DNA from: Candidatus Gastranaerophilales bacterium | GTDB lineage: Bacteria; Cyanobacteriota; Vampirovibrionia; Gastranaerophilales; JAILCC01 | Length of the DNA: 62,276 bases | NCBI GenBank assembly: GCA_028696075.1 | Contig: JAQVHS010000011.1 | Span: forward strand, 1-62,276 | Direction: 5' to 3' | In this document: positions 36,695 through 45,438 of the stretch, in pieces | Numbering within the stretch: the stretch's first letter is position 1 | Layout of the letters: each line of letters starts with the position of its first letter | The notes under the pieces: generated by a model | What the model was told of the DNA's origin: nothing | Databases searched by the model: none | What the model saw: the letters and a program-made list of their open reading frames with translations, nothing else | Translations under genes and position numbers: made by a program

Positions 36695-37858
36695 CTAAAA
36701 AGGATTGGTAGGATTACCGTTTATACGCACTTCATAATGGAGGTGAGGACCGGTTGAATATCCGGTAGAACCGACATATCCCACAGTTTGTCCTTTGCTG
36801 ATACTTGCACCCTGATTGACGGAATAACGGGACAAATGTGCATAAAGGGTAGAGGTGGGCTTTCCTTTGTAATTACCATGGTCTATGATTACAACCTTAC
36901 CATAGCCGCCGTACCAGCCCGCATATATCACAACCCCTGAATTCGTTGCTCTGACCGGAGTACCGTAAGGCGCACCTATATCCACTCCGGCGTGGAAAGT
37001 GCGGCTCCGAAATATCGGATGTATACGCCAGCCGAAAGGTGATGTGATAGGACCTGCTACAGGTCTTGAGAAATCTGTGGTAGTACTGAACTTTGAAGAT
37101 TGTTTTTTCGCCGTGCCTCTTAACATACGGGCTAAACTTTCTGACTGGTTTGCTAACTCTTTTTCAGCTCTTTCATAAGTTCTTCTGTCTGTTTGGAGTT
37201 TATTAATCAAATACTGGCTTGTGTTAATATCCTGGGCGATTTTGTCTTTTTTGTCCTGTATTCTTGCCATCGAATACAAAATGCTCTGCCTTTGCGTATT
37301 GACCTGTCTTGTATAATCCGCCAGTTTGGATGCATTTGCTTTTAGGCTTATTAACGCTTCCGTATCTTTTTGCGCAATTATTTGCTGGTAGTAAACTTTA
37401 TCCAATAATTTATTTATGTTTTCAGATAAAAATATTACATTCAAAAAGCTTATTCTCTCGCCTTTATAAATTTCTCTTAATCTTTTAGCAACTTCGTTCT
37501 GGTCGGCTTCATACTTTGCGTTAGCTTCATTAAGATTTTGTTGAAGCTTTGTGAGCCTGGCTTTCGTTTGCTCAAGATTTTGCTGGGTCATAAGGAGTTC
37601 TTTTTTTGTTATCTCCATGTTGCCCTGACTTTTATAAAGCTTATTTATTTCCTTGTTTTCTTTTACTTTAAGCTCACGAATCTTTTGTCTTGTATTTTGT
37701 CGCTTTTTCTCAATGTTATCCTTCACTTTATGTATTTTGTCGTTAGATACAGTGCCTTTGACCGCATCATTGTAAGTAAGTGCGGCAAAAGACACACTTT
37801 GTATGACAAAGAGTAAAAATACACATACTAAAACTAATATTTTAGACTTTAAAGACAT
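36695..37858 (-). CDS. Secreted M23 peptidase / murein hydrolase activator (EnvC-like)
   Basis: A 387-residue envelope protein. A signal segment (residues about 5-25, ending SVSFA) is followed by a long coiled coil (about 35-250, rich in Lys, Gln, Glu, with QQNLEQTKARLTKLQQNLNE). The LytM/M23 domain (about 268-387) contains SPFGWRIHPIFRSRTFHAGV near 274, where the first zinc ligand H of the HPIF segment and the H-A-G-V-D-I-G motif lie, and GPHLHYEV near 371 with H-x-H. All zinc-site residues appear to be present, so it may be an active endopeptidase rather than only an activator like EnvC. It would act in cell separation. Confidence 0.92.
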   Translation of the reverse strand: MSLKSKILVLVCVFLLFVIQSVSFAALTYNDAVKGTVSNDKIHKVKDNIEKKRQNTRQKIRELKVKENKEINKLYKSQGNMEITKKELLMTQQNLEQTKARLTKLQQNLNEANAKYEADQNEVAKRLREIYKGERISFLNVIFLSENINKLLDKVYYQQIIAQKDTEALISLKANASKLADYTRQVNTQRQSILYSMARIQDKKDKIAQDINTSQYLINKLQTDRRTYERAEKELANQSESLARMLRGTAKKQSSKFSTTTDFSRPVAGPITSPFGWRIHPIFRSRTFHAGVDIGAPYGTPVRATNSGVVIYAGWYGGYGKVVIIDHGNYKGKPTSTLYAHLSRYSVNQGASISKGQTVGYVGSTGYSTGPHLHYEVRINGNPTNPF

Positions 37859-37872
37859 GAAATCACATTAAA

Positions 37873-37980
37873 TTAACTGAATAAAAGCGGTATGAGAGAT
37901 AATCCTACCATCCAAAAGATAAAAACAACCGCGATAAACAAGATTACGGACTTTTGATGTTTTCTGAAAAATTCCAACAT
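37873..37980 (-). CDS. 35-residue single-span membrane peptide
   Basis: A short gene with ATG at 37980 preceded by AGGAGAG at ideal spacing, encoding a 35-residue peptide. It starts MLEFFRKHQKSVILF, runs through one hydrophobic helix and ends PLLFS before TAA. The positive residues before the helix predict an N-in orientation. The beginning resembles the membrane-anchor N-terminus of PpiD/SurA-type chaperones (MLEFFR-x-H), so it may be a free-standing anchor-like peptide or a remnant of such a gene. It lies 14 bases upstream of the EnvC-like gene on the same strand and is probably co-transcribed. Confidence 0.6.
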   Translation of the reverse strand: MLEFFRKHQKSVILFIAVVFIFWMVGLSLIPLLFS

Positions 37981-38058
37981 ATTCACTCTCCTAATAATAT
38001 TATTACATTAATAATAACTTAAAAGTATCAGCAGGGCAAAAATATTACAAAAATGCTG

Positions 38059-38325
38059 TTAAGCAAGCTTCTTGGGTTTAACGGTAAGTTCGGGATTCCC
38101 GATTTCTTTAAGCAAGCTTTGAACGACTTTTGGCATTTGACAAACAAATGAATAGTTTCCGCCTGCCACAGAACACTCGGTACAGTTGCAATTACTTCTG
38201 TAACATGCAATTGCCTGGTCAGTCCAGTTTTTGGTAATTGAGTTGGATATATTTCCTTTGTTTCTCGGTAATGTTTTTCTTGTTTCTGAATTTTTTGAGA
38301 GTCTTAATTTTTCTTTTGTTAACAT
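38059..38325 (-). CDS. Small Cys-rich hypothetical protein
   Basis: An 88-residue protein with a basic N-terminal 45 residues and a Cys cluster C-Y-R-S-N-C-N-C-T-E-C near residues 41-51, then another Cys near 62 (SFVCQMPKVVQSL). The pattern WTDQAIACY before the cluster and a short amphipathic helix after it look like a small metal-binding (Zn or Fe-S) module. The ribosome binding site is AGGGAAA directly before the ATG. No family recognised. Its own transcript lies between fba (divergent) and the 35-residue peptide gene. Confidence 0.6.
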   Translation of the reverse strand: MLTKEKLRLSKNSETRKTLPRNKGNISNSITKNWTDQAIACYRSNCNCTECSVAGGNYSFVCQMPKVVQSLLKEIGNPELTVKPKKLA

Positions 38326-38479
38326 ATTTCCCTAAACCTAAAGAACTAATTCTTTATTAATCCTACAAATAATATTGAGCAAATAAATCATCTTGATAGT
38401 GTAAAAAATCTATTTTTAGGTTATTTTTTTTGTGCATGGTAAAATTATAGGCGTAAGAAAAATTTACAAGGAGATGAAA

Positions 38480-39430
38480 ATGAGCGAAAGAAAACTCGTT
38501 GGAACGCAAGAAATGTTCAAAAAAGCATTAGAAGGCAAATATGCCATCGGCGCTTACAACGTAAACAACATGGAAATCCTTCAGGCAATCGCTGAAGCAG
38601 CGGAAGAAACAAAATCCCCCATTATTCTTCAAGTTTCGGCAGGTGCAAGAAAATATGCTAACCAGACTTATTTGATTAAATTAGTAGAGGCTGCTCTTGC
38701 TACAACTACAGTACCTATAGCGCTTCACTTAGATCACGGTGCAGACTTTGAAATTTGTAAATCCTGCATAGATGGCGGTTTTTCATCAGTTATGATTGAC
38801 GGTTCAAGGTTCCCGCTTGAAGAAAATATTGCACTGACTAAACAAGTTGTTGAGTATGCCCACGCACGAGGGGTCAGTGTTGAAGCTGAACTTGGTAAAT
38901 TGGCAGGTATTGAAGATGATGTTAATGTATCAGCTGCAGATGCTAAATTTACTAACCCTCAGGAAGCGGCAAGATTTGTAAAAGAAACAGGCTGTGATTC
39001 TTTGGCAATTGCTATAGGAACAAGCCATGGCGCTTACAAATTCTCAGGCGAAGCAAAGCTTGATTTCGACAGACTTGCAGAAATTAAAAAAGCTGTTAAT
39101 GAGGCGGTAGGATACGATTTCCCAATCGTACTTCACGGTGCTTCTTCAGTTCCGGAATATTTAGTAGCAAAATGTAATAAATTCGGCGGCAAACTTCCTA
39201 ACGCAAAAGGAGTTCCTGAAGAAATGCTTTCTTTTGCATCCAAAAACGGCGTAGCTAAAATTAATATTGATACAGATTTAAGATTAGCTATGACAGCTAC
39301 AATCAGAGAATTCTTCGTGGAAGAACCTGCTAAATTTGACCCGAGAGAATATATGGGGCCGGGCAGAACTGCTGTTAAAGAACTTGTTAAACACAAAATG
39401 CAACTTCTTGGCACTGCAGGTAAAGCTTAG
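38480..39430 (+). CDS. fba: Fructose-bisphosphate aldolase, class II
   Basis: Zinc-dependent aldolase of glycolysis and gluconeogenesis. From the ATG at 38480 it has 316 residues; AAGGAG lies 6-7 bases upstream and the N-terminus MSERKLVGTQEMFKKALEG fits the family, so the longer frame from 38432 is rejected. Zinc and substrate motifs are visible: LHLDHGADFEICK near residue 80, VEAELGKLAG near 134, IGTSHGAYKF near 177 and VLHGASSVPEYLV near 210. C-terminal NIDTDLRLAMTATIREFF is typical. A strong terminator follows. Confidence 0.96.
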   Translation: MSERKLVGTQEMFKKALEGKYAIGAYNVNNMEILQAIAEAAEETKSPIILQVSAGARKYANQTYLIKLVEAALATTTVPIALHLDHGADFEICKSCIDGGFSSVMIDGSRFPLEENIALTKQVVEYAHARGVSVEAELGKLAGIEDDVNVSAADAKFTNPQEAARFVKETGCDSLAIAIGTSHGAYKFSGEAKLDFDRLAEIKKAVNEAVGYDFPIVLHGASSVPEYLVAKCNKFGGKLPNAKGVPEEMLSFASKNGVAKINIDTDLRLAMTATIREFFVEEPAKFDPREYMGPGRTAVKELVKHKMQLLGTAGKA

Positions 39431-39450
39431 TATCAAATTTTCAAATAAAA

Positions 39451-39481
39451 ACAGAGCATTATTTAATGCTCTGTTTTTTTT
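39451..39481. terminator. Rho-independent terminator after fba, possibly serving leuD from the other side
   Basis: ACAGAGCATT pairs with AATGCTCTGT over a 4-base loop, followed by a run of eight or more T on the plus strand. An A-rich stretch lies on the other side, so the hairpin could also end the convergent leuD transcript. Confidence 0.92.
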
Positions 39482-39499
39482 ATGTGCCGATAATTTCTT

Positions 39500-39997
39500 T
39501 TATTTTGCTAATTTTTCTCTGGTGTAGTTAACCAAACCGCCCGCTTTAATAAGATTTTGGATAGACTCCGGGAATTTAGCCGTTGAGTATTCTTTATTTT
39601 GGGTTTTGTTGTATATTTTTCCCGAAGCTAAATCGACTTCTATAACATCACCTTTTTGAACTTCATCAGGAAGCTGAGAGTTTTCCAGGATAGGCAAACC
39701 TATGTTAATGGCGTTTCTGTAGAATATTCTTGCAAAAGTCTTAGCTATAACAACGCTTACTCCGCTTGCTTTTATTGCGATAGGAGCGTGTTCTCTTGAG
39801 CTTCCGCAGCCGAAATTTTCACCTGCTACTATTATATCGCCTGCTTTTACTTCTTTGGCAAAAGCTTGGTCTATATCTTCCATACAGTATTTTGCAAGTT
39901 CTTTAGGATCAGAAGTGTTTAAATATCTTGCCGGAATGATTACATCCGTATCAACATTATCTTTGTAAACCCAAGCGTTACCCGAAATATTTGTCAT
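39500..39997 (-). CDS. leuD: 3-isopropylmalate (citramalate) dehydratase small subunit
   Basis: Swivel-domain subunit of the Fe-S isomerase that converts isopropylmalate in leucine synthesis, or citramalate in the CimA route to isoleucine. The 165-residue length is that of the small bacterial/archaeal type. Motifs: [13 protein letters not shown] near residue 14, [18 protein letters not shown] near 60 and [16 protein letters not shown] near 90. No leuC is adjacent. The YLNTSDP segment near residue 25 lies in the loop that helps set substrate choice in this family, so either leucine or isoleucine use (or both) is possible. Confidence 0.93.
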   Translation of the reverse strand: MTNISGNAWVYKDNVDTDVIIPARYLNTSDPKELAKYCMEDIDQAFAKEVKAGDIIVAGENFGCGSSREHAPIAIKASGVSVVIAKTFARIFYRNAINIGLPILENSQLPDEVQKGDVIEVDLASGKIYNKTQNKEYSTAKFPESIQNLIKAGGLVNYTREKLAK

Positions 39998-40056
39998 ATT
40001 GCTCTCCTTTTAAAATCTGCTTAAATTATATATAAAACAAGCCGATAAAACAATTA

Positions 40057-41151
40057 TTATCGCCCGTAGCTTTTGGGGTCTAAAATATCTCTTATGGTAT
40101 CGCCTATTAAGTTAAAGGACAAAATTGTTATAAAAATCAAATACCCCGGAGTCAAAAGCCATGGCCTGTAGATTATATTTGTGTATTCCTGTGCTTCTTT
40201 GAGCATATTACCCCAGCTTGCGTCGGGCTGCTGAATACCTAACCCCAAAAAGCTCAACCCCGACTCGCCCAGGATATACCCGGGTACGCTTAAGGTTACG
40301 GCTACTATGACAAAACTTGCGGTTTGAGGAAGGATATGTTTCATAATAATTCTTAAACTGCTTGCCCCTATTGCTTTGGCTGATTCTACATATTCCTGTG
40401 TTTTGATGGATAAAACCATTCCCCTCACTACCCTTGAAAACCCTGCCCAGCCTATAAAAGCCAGTATTACTATTATGAGAGTAAACCTTTGTGTGCTTGT
40501 CATTCCGGCGGGCAAAAGCGCTGCTAAAATTATCAGGAGATAAAAGCTCGGTATAGACATAATCGCTTCTGCTATACGCATCATAACGGTATCGACAATT
40601 CCGCCGCTAAACCCTGCTATACCGCCGTAAATCAAGCCTATCGGAAACGATATAAATAATGCCAAAAATCCGATTGTCAATGATACCTGCCCTCCGTATA
40701 AGAGTCTTGAAAAATTATCTCTGCCGTTAATATCGGCGCCTAAAAAATACAGCCTGCCGGCAGGTTTATCAAGTCCGACGAGGTGCCTGTCCGTTTTGAA
40801 TACACCTAAAAATTTGTATTCAAACCCTTTGGCAAAAAGTTTCAAATAGTATTTTTGCGACCTGTCAAGAGTATAGTCTGTCGAAAAGGTTTCTTTGTTA
40901 AATGTTCTTGTATAGTTGTATGTATAAGGTTTTGAGAGGTTTCCACGCTGGTCTATTACAAAAATTTTAGAAGGCGGTGCATAAGAAATATGCCTGTCGC
41001 TAAAGTCTTCGGAATTTACAGCGAAAAAGTCCGCAAACGCTATCAAAATATAAAAAACGAACAATATAAAAATAGCTATACGTGCAAATTTATCTTTAAA
41101 TATTTGCCTTAGGGGGCTTCTGTTTATTTTTAACTCATTTATTTTACTCAT
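40057..41151 (-). CDS. ABC transporter permease, OppC/DppC type with a periplasmic insert
   Basis: Inner-membrane permease of a peptide/nickel-type ABC importer, 364 residues. The first membrane helix (IAIFILFVFYILIAFADFF) is near residue 23. It is followed by an unusually long external loop of about 100 residues (about 45-150) before GGQVSLTIGFLALFISFPIG, as in YejE-like permeases. The ABC contact motif EAA-like segment (YVESAKAIGASSLRIIMKHI) is near residue 253. Its start overlaps the upstream permease gene by 4 bases. No ATPase gene follows; the partner ATPases must be encoded elsewhere. Confidence 0.92.
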   Translation of the reverse strand: MSKINELKINRSPLRQIFKDKFARIAIFILFVFYILIAFADFFAVNSEDFSDRHISYAPPSKIFVIDQRGNLSKPYTYNYTRTFNKETFSTDYTLDRSQKYYLKLFAKGFEYKFLGVFKTDRHLVGLDKPAGRLYFLGADINGRDNFSRLLYGGQVSLTIGFLALFISFPIGLIYGGIAGFSGGIVDTVMMRIAEAIMSIPSFYLLIILAALLPAGMTSTQRFTLIIVILAFIGWAGFSRVVRGMVLSIKTQEYVESAKAIGASSLRIIMKHILPQTASFVIVAVTLSVPGYILGESGLSFLGLGIQQPDASWGNMLKEAQEYTNIIYRPWLLTPGYLIFITILSFNLIGDTIRDILDPKSYGR

Positions 41152-42116
41152 TCCATCACCACCCGCGGGTCAACTGATTTTAAAAGAATATCACCAATCA
41201 AATTCCCTGCAATAAGCATTATTGAGCCAATCATAAGCGATGCCATAACAAGATTAATGTCAGACTTGAGTACGGCTTCCAAAACAAGCCTTCCCAAGCC
41301 GGGGTACTGAAAAACATATTCTGTTAAGGCCGCGCCGCTCAATAAACCTGCAAACTCAAAACCTATAAGCGTTATCATAGGGTTTATTGCGTTAATTAAA
41401 GCATGTTTGTAGACTACGGTATTTTCGCTAAGCCCTTTTGCACGGGCAAGTTTTATATAATCTGATTCCAAAACATCAAGCAAATTTCCTCTCATTTGTC
41501 TTTGAAGACTTGCAAGGCTTAGTGTAAAAAGTACAAGCACGGGCAGGAATAAATGATGGGAAATATCTAAAATCTTAAAAAACCAGTTCATATTGCTAAA
41601 TCCGGGGCTGGTTAATCCTCCGACAGGAAACCATCCTGTTTTTACGGCGAAAACCAGAAGCAGCAATGCAAAGAAAAAAGAGGGGATAGCCATTCCTACT
41701 GAGGTAAATACTGTAATTATCCTGTCTATCGGCTTTCGCCAGTTTAAGGCTGCATAAATACCCAGCGGTATTCCGACAACCCAGGTGAAAAGTATTGTTA
41801 TTATTGTTAAAAGAAGAGTGTTTGGTATACGTTCTTTGAGCTTATCGGAAACCTTTTCCCCGGCGGTTGTTACTCCGAAATCTCCTCTTACAAAACTTCC
41901 TGCCCATTTAAAATACTGTTTATACAAAGGTAAATGAAGCCCGAGTCTTTGTTCCTCGGCTTTGAGAGTTGCCGCTGAAATGGCAGGGTTAAGCTTTAGT
42001 TCGCTTAAAGGGTCAATAGGACTCATTCTTATTATAAAAAAGCTGAAAATCGATACCAAAATTAATAATGGTATGGATTGCAGTATTCTTTTCAGTATAT
42101 ATAAAGGGATAGACAT
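41148..42116 (-). CDS. ABC transporter permease, OppB/DppB type
   Basis: Inner-membrane permease, 322 residues, with the family's N-terminus (YILKRILQSIPLLILVSIFS) and RLGLHLPLYKQYFKWAGSFV near residue 57. The ATPase-contact loop DYIKLARAKGLSENTVVYKH is near 218, and ALTEYVFQYPGLGRLVLEAV near 260 is also conserved. It shares a base with the stop of the upstream binding-protein gene and overlaps the next permease gene by 4 bases, so the three are translationally coupled. Confidence 0.94.
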   Translation of the reverse strand: MSIPLYILKRILQSIPLLILVSIFSFFIIRMSPIDPLSELKLNPAISAATLKAEEQRLGLHLPLYKQYFKWAGSFVRGDFGVTTAGEKVSDKLKERIPNTLLLTIITILFTWVVGIPLGIYAALNWRKPIDRIITVFTSVGMAIPSFFFALLLLVFAVKTGWFPVGGLTSPGFSNMNWFFKILDISHHLFLPVLVLFTLSLASLQRQMRGNLLDVLESDYIKLARAKGLSENTVVYKHALINAINPMITLIGFEFAGLLSGAALTEYVFQYPGLGRLVLEAVLKSDINLVMASLMIGSIMLIAGNLIGDILLKSVDPRVVME

Positions 42117-43969
42117 TATTTTATATAAATCTCCTCTAGGTTATGAACAGGACCGCCAAGAGGGGTCGGGTTGATGTTGCCCAAATGTTTTCTTATTGCA
42201 ACTATATTCAGCGGGGTATAAAGATAAATAAAAGGCTGCTGCTCGTAAGCGATTTGTTGGTATTGGTCGTAAATAGCCTTTCTTTTATTGAAGTCAAGTT
42301 CAAGGGCTCCTTTTAAAAATATATCGTCAATCTGAGCTTCCCAAGGTCTTAAATCGGCTTTATTAAGAGCATCTTTGCCCTGCCTTAAATTAAACATGTG
42401 CAAAGTCCCGTCAGAGCGCCATACATTTGCACCGTTATTGGGTTCCAGACTTGAGCCGGTAAGCCCTAATATAATCGCATCCCAATCCATAGCGCCTGTT
42501 ATTTTGCCGACTAAAACATTAAATTCTATCGGTTTAAAGTTTACCTTCATACCGAGTTCTTTGAGGTCTTCTTTTACCATTACGCCGACAGATTCTCTTT
42601 CTGTATTGCCCGCATTTGTCAGCATTGTAAATTCTACTAAATGCCCCTCCTTGTCATATAGATTCCCTTTTTTATCATAATAAAACCCTGATTTTTTGAG
42701 TAGTTCTCTGGCATAATTCAAATCTCTCGGATGTCCTTTTGCAAGTTCTTTGTCCAGAAATATAGAAGATAAGCCTTCTGCCGTAAACAACGGGGAACCC
42801 ACGCCTTCAAGGATATTTGACACTATAAAATCACGGTCGATGGCATAGTCAACAGCTCTTCTGAAATTGATATCGTTAAACCATTTTTGCTTTACGGGGT
42901 CTACGTAATATTGCCCTTTATCATTTTTTCTGCGGTTCAGATTAAAAGTTATAAAAGTGGTTCCGTCACCGGCACCAAGGTTATACATTTTGTAGTTCGA
43001 AGCTTTTTCTTTTTGTTTAAATCGTGCAACCTGATTGCCGCGCACATTCAGATAATCAATCTCGTTAGCTTCAAATTTTAATATCTGATTATTCAGGTCG
43101 CCTACTATATAAATCACGTAAGTATCAAGGTACGGGAGTTTTTGGTTTAGTTTATCCGTCATTGCAAAGTTTGGATTTTTCTCGAGAATAACACGTTGGG
43201 CAGGCACATATTCTTTTAATTTAAACATTCCGCTTACGACAAAATCTTTCGGGGCTGTTGTAACGCCCCAATATTGATTAAATTCCGCTATGCCTTTTTT
43301 TGTAACAGGCTCAAGTTTGTGTTTTGGTGCTATTGGAAAGCCGAGCATTCTTAAAAAAGGTGCAAACGGTTTTGGGGTAGTGAATTTTATCGTGTATTTA
43401 TCAACTTTTTCTGCTGCGGGCATTTTGCCGTCTACCAGCATTACATCTCGTGCGCTCGTATCGCCGTAGCCGCCTTTTATTATTGTATTAAACGTAAAAA
43501 GAACATCATCTGCCGTGATTTCTTTGTCATCTGACCATTTAAGCCCTTTTCTTAAAGTTACCGTATAAACTTTGCCCGTCTTATCCACGCTGTAGCTTTT
43601 TGCAAGACGTGGTATTACTTTGCCTGAATAGGGGTCTGTAATAAAAAGTCCTTCAAACATTGTGCCTGCAATAGATGATGAAGTTGCATCTTTTGAATTC
43701 CAATAGTTAAAAGTCTTAGGTCCTTCACCTATCATGGAAGAATAGAAAGTTCCGCCTGGTTTGCCTGTTTCACCTCTCGATTGAAGGTACTCTACTCCGC
43801 CTATTTCTACTATTTTATAAGGCGGAATTTCTTCCGGTCTGGTTTCTTCCAGGCTGCTTGTATTTTGGTGCTGCGTTTCTTTTTCAGGTACATCTCTATG
43901 CAGACATGAGGTGAATATCAGTGCTGCCAGAAATATTATTGAAAGTATTGTAAGGATTTTCTTAATCAT
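42116..43969 (-). CDS. ABC transporter substrate-binding lipoprotein, SBP_bac_5 (OppA-like)
   Basis: A 617-residue extracytoplasmic solute receptor. The lipoprotein signal ends FTSC, with lipid-bearing Cys22. The cluster C fold is recognisable from AGTMFEGLFITDPYSGKVIP near residue 100, LAKSYSVDKTGKVYTVTLRK near 122 and WSDDKEITADDVLFTFN near 146. VDYAIDRDFIVSNILEGVG near 375 is also typical. Peptides are the default guess for the family, but sugars, opines and metal complexes are also taken up by members. It leads a three-gene operon with two permeases and no ATPases. Confidence 0.93.
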   Translation of the reverse strand: MIKKILTILSIIFLAALIFTSCLHRDVPEKETQHQNTSSLEETRPEEIPPYKIVEIGGVEYLQSRGETGKPGGTFYSSMIGEGPKTFNYWNSKDATSSSIAGTMFEGLFITDPYSGKVIPRLAKSYSVDKTGKVYTVTLRKGLKWSDDKEITADDVLFTFNTIIKGGYGDTSARDVMLVDGKMPAAEKVDKYTIKFTTPKPFAPFLRMLGFPIAPKHKLEPVTKKGIAEFNQYWGVTTAPKDFVVSGMFKLKEYVPAQRVILEKNPNFAMTDKLNQKLPYLDTYVIYIVGDLNNQILKFEANEIDYLNVRGNQVARFKQKEKASNYKMYNLGAGDGTTFITFNLNRRKNDKGQYYVDPVKQKWFNDINFRRAVDYAIDRDFIVSNILEGVGSPLFTAEGLSSIFLDKELAKGHPRDLNYARELLKKSGFYYDKKGNLYDKEGHLVEFTMLTNAGNTERESVGVMVKEDLKELGMKVNFKPIEFNVLVGKITGAMDWDAIILGLTGSSLEPNNGANVWRSDGTLHMFNLRQGKDALNKADLRPWEAQIDDIFLKGALELDFNKRKAIYDQYQQIAYEQQPFIYLYTPLNIVAIRKHLGNINPTPLGGPVHNLEEIYIK

Positions 43970-44054
43970 AAATTTATTATGATTAACTTCAAATTATTTA
44001 TCAAGCCCGTTTACATTAGATAGTAGGATAAATTGCAAAATGAGATGAATAAGT

Positions 44055-44089
44055 AAAAGGTTTGCCGGTGTGCTGCCTCTGCACCTTTT
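44055..44089 (-). terminator. Probable terminator of the sigma factor cluster
   Basis: On the minus strand AAAAGGT and ACCTTTT enclose an inner GTGC/GCAC stem, giving a two-step hairpin directly behind the stop codon at 44091. A moderately T-rich stretch follows. It separates the cluster from the ABC importer genes. Confidence 0.5.
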
Positions 44090-44090
44090 A

Positions 44091-44855
44091 TCACAAATCT
44101 ATATCTTTATAATCAACCAGTGTTTTTATAAGCTGCGGGTCGTACTTTCTTCTGCCTGTTACCAAAAGCTGCAGCCCTTGCGCATCTTTATTGGAACTAT
44201 CTATAGAACATTCAACCATATTGTAGTCTTTTTTGGGGGTTATGTTTGTGTAGTAATCTTTTGGGAATTTGTCGTAAATATTTTCTATGCTGATACTGTA
44301 TTTTTTACATTTTGCCTGTATGGCAAGTTTCGTGCGCAGAGAATCAAGCTGGGTTTTGCTCAGAGTTTCTTCTTTTACCGGGTATTTTTTTACGGGCAGC
44401 TCCATTATGCGTTTTTGAGGGAATTTTTTTGTGTAAGGTTCTACCTCGAGAATTTCGTTTACGGTTTTTATACTGTTTGCTATACATATATCTTTTGCTT
44501 TGAGTCTGGTTAACTTTGGGCTAAAGCCGATTTCTTTTTTTATAGGCGGGTTGCAGGCATTTTGAAGCACTGTGTTGTAAAAACGCGCAATGCATGAGAA
44601 TTTTACCGGTTCTTTTCTTATTTTTATGGAGTTATAAAATTCCTCTTGGGTGTTTTGTATAACAAGTTTTTCTTTTAAAGTCGGATATTTACGGACTTTT
44701 GCCTGGAATTTTGTAAACTTCGATTTGTTTGTTTTCACTTCATCGGCAGGCAGAGTGTTGAATTTTACTTTTCTCTTGTTGTGTTTTATGCTGCTTAATT
44801 TGTGGGTTTTTGCAACAGAGGGTTTGATTTCACAGATTATAGGGTCAAAATCCAT
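44091..44855 (-). CDS. Lysine-rich hypothetical protein
   Basis: A 254-residue basic protein, unrecognised, beginning MDFDPIICEIKPSVAKTHKL. The longer frame from 44936 would overlap the upstream gene by 50 bases and lacks a ribosome binding site; ATG 44855 has AGGA 8 bases upstream. Repeated short K-P-V-K and YPVKEE-type segments and many Lys suggest an extended, possibly nucleic-acid- or surface-associated protein. The C-terminal part (NMVECSIDSSNKDAQGLQLL) is less basic. It is the last gene of a three-gene set with the 183-residue protein and the sigma factor. Confidence 0.58.
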   Translation of the reverse strand: MDFDPIICEIKPSVAKTHKLSSIKHNKRKVKFNTLPADEVKTNKSKFTKFQAKVRKYPTLKEKLVIQNTQEEFYNSIKIRKEPVKFSCIARFYNTVLQNACNPPIKKEIGFSPKLTRLKAKDICIANSIKTVNEILEVEPYTKKFPQKRIMELPVKKYPVKEETLSKTQLDSLRTKLAIQAKCKKYSISIENIYDKFPKDYYTNITPKKDYNMVECSIDSSNKDAQGLQLLVTGRRKYDPQLIKTLVDYKDIDL

Positions 44856-44886
44856 GAAAAATCCTAAGAAATGATTATAAATATTT

Positions 44887-45438
44887 CTAATTTTCTTTAG
44901 ATAATATGAGCTCAACGGTTTTTTGCACCCTTTCAAGCGGTTCTGTTAAATCAATAAAATTATTGGTATATTTTGTTAATTCCATTACTTTTGTATAAAC
45001 AGGGTTGTTTTCATCGACTGCTGTTGCAAATTGTATCCGCAATGGCGGGCTTGTTTTAGAAAATTTCACTATGTATTCGTTATCTTTTGTTTTTTGTATT
45101 TCGTTTTCCTGGGTTGTTTCTGCGATATTTACAGGGGACATTCTCACAATATCAACTTTTGAACTTTTATAGCCCAGCATTTGTTCGTCTTTTACGATCA
45201 GGATATCTACCTTGTTGGAGATAACTTTCATTAAACTGTCTAAAATAACATCAACTTTTAAATATTGTTCAAGTCCGCTTCCATACAATACCTGTTGAAT
45301 TTTTGTCGGTAAAATCGGGTCTGTATACTGAAATTCTAAAGGAAAACCTTTGCAGTCAGTTACCAGAATTGCCCCTATAAATCCGCTTCCTGTGGAAGAG
45401 GCTAATGCATAGCCTATTTTTGTATTTTCGTTGCTCAT
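44887..45438 (-). CDS. Hypothetical protein coupled to the sigma factor gene
   Basis: A 183-residue cytoplasmic protein of no family I recognise. The N-terminal ~60 residues look like an alpha/beta fold (KIGYALASSTGSGFIGAILV, then DCKGFPLEFQYTDPILPT), and the middle contains KVDILIVKDEQMLGYKSSKV. Its start overlaps the sigma factor stop by 4 bases (ATGA type), implying translational coupling. A partner or modulator of the sigma factor would fit that arrangement, but nothing resembles FlgM or another known anti-sigma factor. Confidence 0.66.
   Translation of the reverse strand: MSNENTKIGYALASSTGSGFIGAILVTDCKGFPLEFQYTDPILPTKIQQVLYGSGLEQYLKVDVILDSLMKVISNKVDILIVKDEQMLGYKSSKVDIVRMSPVNIAETTQENEIQKTKDNEYIVKFSKTSPPLRIQFATAVDENNPVYTKVMELTKYTNNFIDLTEPLERVQKTVELILSKEN

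Noticed and set aside
43970-44090. Lysine riboswitch before the ABC binding protein
   Set aside because: An AGGTGC-like segment is present, but the whole element is only ~35 bases and reads as a hairpin terminator of the upstream gene.
44070-44513. 147-codon open frame on the plus strand
   Set aside because: It is the antisense of the Lys-rich hypothetical protein; the Phe/Tyr-rich translation is typical of an AT-rich shadow.
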